Made by a program: the position numbers and the translations under genes. A stretch of DNA of 64,000 nt from Gemmatimonadota bacterium (GTDB lineage Bacteria; Gemmatimonadota; Gemmatimonadetes; Longimicrobiales; Gaopeijiaceae), in contig JAJDXM010000092.1 in NCBI GenBank assembly GCA_022823225.1, positions 124,001 to 188,000 of the forward strand, written 5' to 3'. Each line of letters starts with the position of its first letter. Position 1 is the stretch's first letter. The notes under the pieces were generated by a model. It worked only from the letters and a program-made list of their open reading frames with translations, had not been told where the DNA came from and did not search any database. Below, piece by piece: positions 58,780 through 64,000 of this stretch.

Positions 58780-59505
58780 ATGAAACGCGTTGCACCCAGA
58801 CTCCGGACCGGCACGAGCGGCTTCTCCTACAAGGAGTGGAAGGGAAGCTTCTACCCCGAGAAGCTGCCCGCCACGAAGATGCTGGAGTACTACTCGCGGC
58901 GCCTGAGCAGCGTGGAGATCAACAACACCTTCTACCGCATGCCGAGGGCCGAGATGCTGGAGAAGTGGGCCTCGCAGGTGCCCCGCGACTTCTCCTTCGT
59001 CCTGAAGGCAAACCGGCGAATCACGCACATGAAGCGGCTGAAGGACGCCGACGATCCACTGGACTACCAGGTGCGGACGGCCGTCGGCGCGCTCGGCGAC
59101 CGGCTCGGCCCGATTCTCTTCCAGCTGCCCCCGTACCTGCGCAAGGGGGTGGAGCGTCTGCGCGACTTTCTCGCGATCCTGCCGGACGGCCTCCGCGCCG
59201 CCTTCGAGTTCCGCCACGAGAGCTGGTTCGTGGACGAGGTCTACCAGGCGCTGGCCGACCGCGGCGCGGCCCTGGTCACCGCCGACACCGGCGAAGGCGA
59301 CGCCCCGGTCGTGGAGACCGCTTCGTTCGGGTACGCGAGGCTGCGGCGGCCCGGGTACGACGAGGAGGCGCTGCGCGAGTGGGCCGAAGCGCTGAACCGC
59401 CCCGCCTGGAGCGACGTCTTCGTCTTCTTCAAGCACGAGGACGAGGGCGCGGGCCCGCGGATGGCGGGAGCGTTTCGAGACGTGTGGCAGGTCGGGGGCA
59501 GTTAG
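58780..59505 (+). CDS. DUF72 family protein
   Basis: 241 aa from the ATG at 58780. The TIM-barrel-like DUF72 signature is clear: RTGTSGFSYKEWKGSFYPEK, MLEYYSRRLSSVEINNTFYR, PRDFSFVLKANRRITHMKRL, LGPILFQLPPYLRKG, AAFEFRHESWFVDEVYQAL, and DVFVFFKHEDEG with the C-terminal ND/KH-type motif. DUF72 proteins are widespread and of unknown activity. Its end overlaps the convergent PIN gene by 4 nt. Confidence 0.93.
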   Translation: MKRVAPRLRTGTSGFSYKEWKGSFYPEKLPATKMLEYYSRRLSSVEINNTFYRMPRAEMLEKWASQVPRDFSFVLKANRRITHMKRLKDADDPLDYQVRTAVGALGDRLGPILFQLPPYLRKGVERLRDFLAILPDGLRAAFEFRHESWFVDEVYQALADRGAALVTADTGEGDAPVVETASFGYARLRRPGYDEEALREWAEALNRPAWSDVFVFFKHEDEGAGPRMAGAFRDVWQVGGS

Positions 59506-59912
59506 TCCGCTTCCGGCGACCTGAGCGCCTCCCAGAACCCTCGGGGGCTCACGACGGACACCGGCGCCCGACCTGCAATCGCCAGGAGGTCCCGGTCGCC
59601 CGTGACAAGGAAGCGTACCCTGCCCGCCACGGCCTCCTCCAGAATCGCGACGTCGTCCGGATCGCAAAGCTCGATCCCGAGCGGGGCAGCTGCGTCAATC
59701 ACATCCCCCTCACGACGCAGAAACTCCTCGGCCTCTTCGATCGTGCCGGGAGGGACGCCGAACTTGTCATCGAGCACGCGGCGCAACTCGCGGAGCACGG
59801 TCCCGCTCACCACCAGGACGTGCTCCGCGATGACGATCCTGAGCAGGTCGGCGCAGATCCCCCGGGTCGCGAACGCACTGACCAGGACGTTCGTGTCAAG
59901 AAATACCCTCAA
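59502..59912 (-). CDS. PIN-domain putative toxin
   Basis: 136 aa. MRVFLDTNVLVSAFATRG has the first PIN Asp in LDTN, GTVLRELRRVLDDKFG the acidic middle, and DPDDVAILEEAV with FLVTGDRDLL the last Asp pair. This matches the putative PIN toxin family (COG1569). It would cleave RNA when not neutralised. The ATG overlaps the antitoxin stop (ATGA), a classic type II toxin-antitoxin arrangement. Confidence 0.9.
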   Translation of the reverse strand: MRVFLDTNVLVSAFATRGICADLLRIVIAEHVLVVSGTVLRELRRVLDDKFGVPPGTIEEAEEFLRREGDVIDAAAPLGIELCDPDDVAILEEAVAGRVRFLVTGDRDLLAIAGRAPVSVVSPRGFWEALRSPEAD

Positions 59913-60130
59913 GAGATGTCGCGGAAGACGTCTTCATCCGTCAGATAGCCACGGGCCTCCGCGAACGGGGTGATCCGACTACGAAGCTCCGCCAGTTGGT
60001 CCATTGCCAATCGACGCTCCAGGGCCTCGCGGACGATGGCGCTCCTGCTCCGGCCGCTCTTCCTGGCAGCACGATCCAGGCGGCGATCGAGCTTCCGGCC
60101 GATCCTGATGGTAAGGGTTGAAGTCTTCAT
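59909..60130 (-). CDS. Ribbon-helix-helix antitoxin
   Basis: 73 aa from the ATG at 60128-60130; an in-frame TTG at 60139 is possible. MKTSTLTIRIGRKLDRRLDR followed by SGRSRSAIVREALERRLA is a standard ribbon-helix-helix DNA-binding domain; the C-terminal part (MDQLAELRSRITPFAEARGY) would wrap the toxin. It should repress its own operon together with the PIN toxin. A short palindrome sits directly upstream. Confidence 0.88.
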   Translation of the reverse strand: MKTSTLTIRIGRKLDRRLDRAARKSGRSRSAIVREALERRLAMDQLAELRSRITPFAEARGYLTDEDVFRDIS

Positions 60131-60134
60131 GTCA

Positions 60135-60143
60135 TACAATGTA
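60135..60143. promoter_or_regulatory. Short palindrome TACAATGTA upstream of the toxin-antitoxin pair
   Basis: TACA and TGTA arms around a central A lie 4 nt upstream of the antitoxin ATG. It is a possible RHH operator half-site pair, but the arms are only 4 bp. Confidence 0.35.
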
Positions 60144-60275
60144 GTACACCATCGGGTGCGGCGACAGACCGGGGCGTGACCGGCCCCGGCCGACTTCAGC
60201 GTTGCGGCGGCTCGGACAAGCCGGTGGCCCCGGGCTCAAGGACCCAGGATGCAATGTGGGCAACACGCCGGAGTC

Positions 60276-60971
60276 TCAACGCACTCCGCAGGGCCCTCCC
60301 GCCTCGCGGACGCTGTCGGCCGCCCCCTCCAGAGAGAACGTGTAGCTCACCGTCCCCACCTCCTTCCAGTCCAATTCGATCTCCACGGCGCCGGCACCCG
60401 TCGGACCGCTCCGGAGCAGGCGCCTGAGAAACTCCGCGCTGGAACTCCGGCGGGCTGCCCGGTCGGCCGCATCCATCTGGTCGAACACGATCGCATTGCG
60501 GACGACGTGCGCTTGCAGCGTGACCACTTGCCCGTTCCAGATGGTGCGCACCTCCAGGGGAATCGGCCCCCCCTTCCCTTCCTGCACGCCCTCCATCATG
60601 ACCGGCCGCGGCTCAGCCTCAAACTGAATGGAGACCGCTTGAAAGCGAAAGGAGACCCCCCCGCTGTCGCTAAGGCACATGTAGCGGATGGAGCTGCTGA
60701 AATCGTCATCCGCGTCCGCGAGCAATTCCGGGGCGCTTGCCACGGGGGACCAGGCATTGCCCGTCGTGGTCCCGGTCTGGTCGGAGGCGATGTCGACCCG
60801 CCACGCGCTGCGGGACGCCTGTACGGTGCTCGCCGACCCTTCGGCAGCGCTCACCCGCGCATCGCCCGCATTGGCCGATCCGGCCTGCCGGTCGGCCCAG
60901 GCCCAGGCGGCGGTCAGGAAGACCATCGCGGCCAGCGCCACGACGACTCGTGTGTTTGATCCTCGGTCCAT
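60276..60971 (-). CDS. Exported protein with VasI/TagO-like domain
   Basis: 231 aa from the ATG at 60969-60971 (AGGAG upstream). Signal peptide VVVALAAMVFLTAAWAWA. The mature part shows the layout of VasI/TagO-like proteins: a WRV strand (SAWRVDIASDQTGT), SSIRYMCLSDSGGVSFRF, and near the end SSAEFLRRLLRSGP, VEIELDWKEVGTVSYTFSLE and GAADSVREAGGPCG. The last ~55 residues are almost the same as the end of the next gene's product. A role linked to type VI secretion, as in VasI, is only inferred; no T6SS genes are visible. Confidence 0.75.
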   Translation of the reverse strand: MDRGSNTRVVVALAAMVFLTAAWAWADRQAGSANAGDARVSAAEGSASTVQASRSAWRVDIASDQTGTTTGNAWSPVASAPELLADADDDFSSSIRYMCLSDSGGVSFRFQAVSIQFEAEPRPVMMEGVQEGKGGPIPLEVRTIWNGQVVTLQAHVVRNAIVFDQMDAADRAARRSSSAEFLRRLLRSGPTGAGAVEIELDWKEVGTVSYTFSLEGAADSVREAGGPCGVR

Positions 60972-60998
60972 CTTGCTGCTCCTGTCTTCTTGAGAGTC

Positions 60999-62849
60999 TC
61001 AACCCACCCCGCAGGGCCTGCCCGCCTCGCGGATCGCGTCGGCCGCCCCTTCCAGAGAGAAAGTGTAGCTCACGCGCCCGATGTCCTCCCAGTCCAACTC
61101 GATCTCTACAGCGTCGTCCGCCGTCGAACCGCTGGCCAGCAGGCGCCTGAGAAACTCGGCGTGCGAACTCTCGCCCGTATCCCTCTCGGTCCCGTCCTCC
61201 TGTTCGAGATAGATGAACCAGCCGCGAGGCACGGCATATGCGTTCATCCCAACCGTTTCGTCGCCCCAGTGCGTGGACACCTCCAGACGCTGGGAGGCCC
61301 CACCAAGCTGTAGCTCCTCCCCGCCCGCAAGACGGGGCGGCGCCCCGAACGTCACCCGGAGTGGCACGTCCACATTACCGATCTCCCTTTCCTGCGCGTC
61401 GAGGCACCTGTACAGGATCCTGCTGCGAAGATCGGCGTCCGAGGGGCCGAGCGCCGCGGGCTCCTCAGCCCACGGAGACCTGGCAACGCGCGTGGTGTCC
61501 CTGAGGTCCCCTTCGTCAATGTCGAGTTCCACGGTCCATCCGGAGGTATCCGTCTCGGCAACAGCGGAGGCGTCGGACTGCATCGTTGGCCCAGTCTCGT
61601 CCGGTGCCGCTGTCAGCTCGATCCCCGCGGTCGTCTGCGGGACTTCGACAGGGTCAGCCGCACCTGTCCGCGGCGCATCCCCATCGGGCGCGCCCGAGCC
61701 CCCGCCCCGCATCCCGATCCGCTTGAGATTGACCAGCGGAGCCCCCTCGGGAGTAAACTCCACATCCGCGACCAGCCCGTCCTCCACGAAGTCCAGAAAG
61801 AAGGGGTCCTGCTCCTGCGACGCAAGCAGGGTGCACGTTTCGACATCGATCACATCGACCCGGGTCCGGAACCAGTTGAGGATATCCATGCCGGCAGGCA
61901 TCAGGCCTCCAGAGGGATCCTCCTCCGACCTCTCCACCCAGTCCGCGCGGCGGTCCAGCCGGGATACCCACACCCTGCCGGAGGCGTCGACGTGCAGATC
62001 CACCAGCTGGTTCGGGAGCGGGTTATCGGGCGTGACCCCACCGGGTTCGAACCTGGTGGTCCCGAGATCGGGTCCGGCAAGGCTTCCCAGGAGCCGGCCG
62101 TCGCGGGACCACGCCTCGATCCGGTACTTCCTCTGGTGCGCGACCATGATCGAGCCGTCGGGCGCGGTGGCGGCGTACCTCTCATCGACGGGATTGAAGC
62201 CCAGGGGGTCGTCCCCCGGTCCGTACTCTGCGCCGAACGAGAGGAGCACGTCCCGTCCATCGACAATGTGCAGCGGCTGGCCCGGGTTGGCTGGGTCGCG
62301 GCTCCACATCTGCATGACGTACAGATCGCCGTCGTCGAGGGCCATCATGTCGTTGATCTGCTGACCGGTGATCGGCTTTTCGTCCACGAGCTCGAAGGCC
62401 GGCGAGATGATCGACACCCGGAGATTGTGCGGATCCCAGACATGCACGTTGCCGGCGGCGTCGGCATGGAAGGGATAGGCTCGCTCGAACTCCATCGGCC
62501 CCTCGCCCTGGCTGCCCACCGACCGGATGAATGTCCCGTCGGGACCGTACACGTTCATGTAGTCGCGCTGGCCGAGCCAGAAGTTGCCGGCACCGTCCCG
62601 GACGACCTGGTCTTCGCCCCCGCGCCCCGAGATGAAGCCCGGTCCGTCGACCGATCCGATCCGGAACACCTGTTCGAATTCCAGACAGTCGTCGCAGGCG
62701 TCGGCGGTGTTGAGGACGCACCCTTCGGCGAAGGAGGCGGCGGGCTGCGAGTCGTCGGGGGCGCAGGCGATACCCGCAGCGGCAACGAAGGGAAGCCAGA
62801 GTGTCGAGCGCGGCGGAGCGTGGCGGAAAGCGGCGACTGGCAGGGCCAT
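60999..62849 (-). CDS. Six-bladed beta-propeller lipoprotein fused to a VasI/TagO-like domain
   Basis: 616 aa from the ATG at 62847-62849 (GGGAGGA upstream). Lipobox AAAGIACAPDD. Residues ~40-350 form the propeller: FWLGQRDYMNVYGPDG, SVGSQGEGPMEFERAYPF, RVWVSRLDRRADW, with a further blade in TPEGAPLVNLKRIGM. After a low-complexity linker the VasI-like domain begins SGWTVELDIDEGDLRD, with RSRILYRCLDAQEREIG, SSHAEFLRRLLASG and VSYTFSLEGAADAIREAGRP. The neighbouring gene, 27 nt downstream, encodes a stand-alone copy of this domain. Confidence 0.8.
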   Translation of the reverse strand: MALPVAAFRHAPPRSTLWLPFVAAAGIACAPDDSQPAASFAEGCVLNTADACDDCLEFEQVFRIGSVDGPGFISGRGGEDQVVRDGAGNFWLGQRDYMNVYGPDGTFIRSVGSQGEGPMEFERAYPFHADAAGNVHVWDPHNLRVSIISPAFELVDEKPITGQQINDMMALDDGDLYVMQMWSRDPANPGQPLHIVDGRDVLLSFGAEYGPGDDPLGFNPVDERYAATAPDGSIMVAHQRKYRIEAWSRDGRLLGSLAGPDLGTTRFEPGGVTPDNPLPNQLVDLHVDASGRVWVSRLDRRADWVERSEEDPSGGLMPAGMDILNWFRTRVDVIDVETCTLLASQEQDPFFLDFVEDGLVADVEFTPEGAPLVNLKRIGMRGGGSGAPDGDAPRTGAADPVEVPQTTAGIELTAAPDETGPTMQSDASAVAETDTSGWTVELDIDEGDLRDTTRVARSPWAEEPAALGPSDADLRSRILYRCLDAQEREIGNVDVPLRVTFGAPPRLAGGEELQLGGASQRLEVSTHWGDETVGMNAYAVPRGWFIYLEQEDGTERDTGESSHAEFLRRLLASGSTADDAVEIELDWEDIGRVSYTFSLEGAADAIREAGRPCGVG

Positions 62850-63028
62850 TTCAAATCCTCCCGGTAAGGCGGATCGTCACGATTTGGCGATGGATCCCGC
62901 CACCCCGTCCGCCCCACGCTGCTCCCGTGACGATGTCGCGTCTACGACCGAACTACGACCGCGCCTGCGCCGGAGTTTCGGCCTGCCGCGGCACCCCGCG
63001 AAGCGGCCAAGGCCAAGGCCGCGTCAGG

Positions 63029-63580
63029 CTACCGCGGTATCAGCACACCGCCCGCCAGCACGAACTGCCTCCCGCCGGCCCGCGCTTCCACAAAGGGCGT
63101 GTACTCGTGCTCGGGGAACTTCAGCCCGCCGACCAGATTGAGCCCCAGGGTCGTCCGCGAGCGGGTTCTTGCGATGTTTTCCGACTCGGAACTGCGCCCG
63201 ATCACCGCGCCGACCCCGAGATAGGACTTCAGCTTGCGAACCGGGATGTCCCGGACGACGCTGCCCGCAATCTCCCAGTAATCGAGGTCCCGCGCAGGAT
63301 CGCGTCCGGAGTCGGGGAAGAAGTAGTCGAAGGAGTAGACCGCACGCAGCTTCGGGTGAATTGAGGTGAGGGGCGTGAGCACGCGCGGACCGAGCCCGAG
63401 CTGCGAGTCGTTGCCGAAGCTGAGCTGCGCGCCGACGTCGAAGTCCTGGGCGGCGAGAGGGGTGGTGACAGGGGTGAGGGCGGTGAGGGCGAGGGCGGCG
63501 AGGGCGAGGACGGGCGCCCGGGCGCGGGTGGGGATGAGGGGTCGGGCGGGTCTGGGCGTTTGGCTTGCTCTTCTGCGCAT
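63029..63580 (-). CDS. Exported outer-membrane-type hypothetical protein, 183 aa
   Basis: ATG at 63578-63580 with AGAGG upstream. Signal peptide VLALAALALTALTPVTTPLA, cleaved near AAQDF. The mature part alternates polar and hydrophobic residues (FDVGAQLSFGNDSQLGLGPR, KLRAVYSFDYFFPD, KSYLGVGAVIGRSSES, TLGLNLVGGLKFPEHEYTPF) and ends VLAGGVLIPR, like a small eight-strand opacity/OmpA-type barrel. The family is not identified. It is downstream of an unknown partial gene and about 180 bp upstream of the propeller gene. Confidence 0.7.
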   Translation of the reverse strand: MRRRASQTPRPARPLIPTRARAPVLALAALALTALTPVTTPLAAQDFDVGAQLSFGNDSQLGLGPRVLTPLTSIHPKLRAVYSFDYFFPDSGRDPARDLDYWEIAGSVVRDIPVRKLKSYLGVGAVIGRSSESENIARTRSRTTLGLNLVGGLKFPEHEYTPFVEARAGGRQFVLAGGVLIPR

Positions 63581-63796
63581 TGGAGAACCTCTGAGACGGG
63601 CCGGGAGGGATGGAACCTGTAGTTCAGACGAGTGGGCAGGGCTCCAGGTTGCAGGGGGTGCTCGCCGACCGTTCGTCAACGGTGACGACATCGCGGCATG
63701 CTCAGGCCCCGGAACCCGGCCGGAGTGGAGCTGGAGGCAGCGCGGATCGCGCTCCGGCAAATGCGAAAGCACGTCGCCAGCGGGGAGACCACCCGG

Positions 63797-64000
63797 TCAG
63801 CCCTTCACCTCCCACCTCACCCGGCGGAGATTGCTGTCCACGCCCGCCACCACCTCACGCGGCACGTCCCCGCGCGCCCTGGCGGCATCCCACACGTCGC
63901 CAAAGCGCGCCGCCGTCTCGCGGGCCGTGCTCACCACGGGCTGCCGCGCGAGCCGCGCCCCCGAGGCCAGCCGCGCCATCAGTTCGTCCGAGAGATCGGC
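63797..64000 (-). CDS. Unknown protein, C-terminal part only
   Basis: The frame is open to the window edge and ends at 63797. The visible 67 residues read ADLSDELMARLASGARL and onward to GVDSNLRRVRWEVKG. It is helical and basic, without recognisable motifs. An in-frame ATG at 63977-63979 could be an internal start, but the residues before it continue smoothly, so I treat it as a partial gene. Confidence 0.4.
   Translation of the reverse strand, partial: ADLSDELMARLASGARLARQPVVSTARETAARFGDVWDAARARGDVPREVVAGVDSNLRRVRWEVKG

Noticed and set aside
62044-62060. A GGTTCGAACC-like sequence resembling a tRNA T-loop
   Set aside because: It lies in frame inside the propeller lipoprotein gene and no acceptor, D or anticodon stems surround it.
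63668-63683. ACCGTT-cgtc-AACGGT hairpin
   Set aside because: A 6-bp stem without T-tract in very GC-rich DNA is weak; no gene position makes it a clear terminator or operator.

Overview
The window is GC-rich, densely coded and bacterial. Its gene mix points to the FCB side of the tree, most likely a Gemmatimonadota-like organism. The pointers are many six-bladed beta-propeller lipoproteins, a TonB receptor paired with a DUF4249-like lipoprotein, a DUF5916 outer-membrane protein, a PorX-type response regulator, a PorV-like barrel and LPS/lipid A genes. This assignment is inferred from protein families; no rRNA or tRNA gene was seen. Many starts are GTG or TTG with clear GGAGG-type ribosome sites, and 4-nt ATGA/GTGA overlaps between genes are common.

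Layout. 1-4.7 kb: a truncated crotonase, ssb, infA (TTG start), small orphan proteins, an unknown two-gene unit, then rpsU. 4.8-10.5 kb: a leftward fatty-acid/CoA block (3-hydroxyacyl-CoA dehydrogenase, an unknown membrane protein, thiolase), an isocitrate/isopropylmalate dehydrogenase-family enzyme and a Tat-exported glycosylasparaginase-like protein. 11.5-18.8 kb: a leftward cell-envelope operon (TonB-like protein, PorX-like regulator, MsbA-like exporter, lipid A acyltransferase-like protein, GT2, DUF3108, isoprenylcysteine methyltransferase-like protein) joined by short overlaps. 18.9-31.5 kb: an atypical SDR with heme O synthase, several exported hydrolases (P1 peptidase, D-aminoacylase-like, gamma-glutamyltransferase), the first of three DUF4143 ATPases, a DUF3179 lipoprotein, an ABC-ATPase of the MRB1590 type and a DtxR-family regulator.

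31.5-43.5 kb: the TonB receptor/lipoprotein pair, an ACC-deaminase-family PLP enzyme with a TyrR-box-like site at its start, a propeller lipoprotein, an S9 peptidase, a GPP34 (GOLPH3-like) protein, the second DUF4143 ATPase and a translationally coupled set ending in a DEAD-box helicase. 43.5-54.5 kb: that helicase, a tyrosine phosphatase, an O-methyltransferase, an aminotransferase, a second helicase-like protein that has lost every catalytic motif, DUF5916 and a PorV-like protein. 54.6-64 kb: an alpha/beta hydrolase lipoprotein with an acidic insert, the third DUF4143 ATPase, an exported HNH nuclease, DUF72, a PIN/ribbon-helix-helix toxin-antitoxin pair, two tandem paralogues sharing a VasI/TagO-like C-terminal domain, and an outer-membrane protein.

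The strongest unexplained signals are: (i) the catalytically dead DEAD-box/DbpA protein; (ii) a dispersed intergenic repeat found between convergent genes; (iii) three DUF4143 ATPases, each with its own different operator-like repeat; (iv) the propeller-VasI fusion beside a stand-alone copy of the same domain; (v) a perfect TGTAAA-N6-TTTACA palindrome at the start of the PLP-enzyme gene. No CRISPR array, prophage, transposase or integrase was seen.
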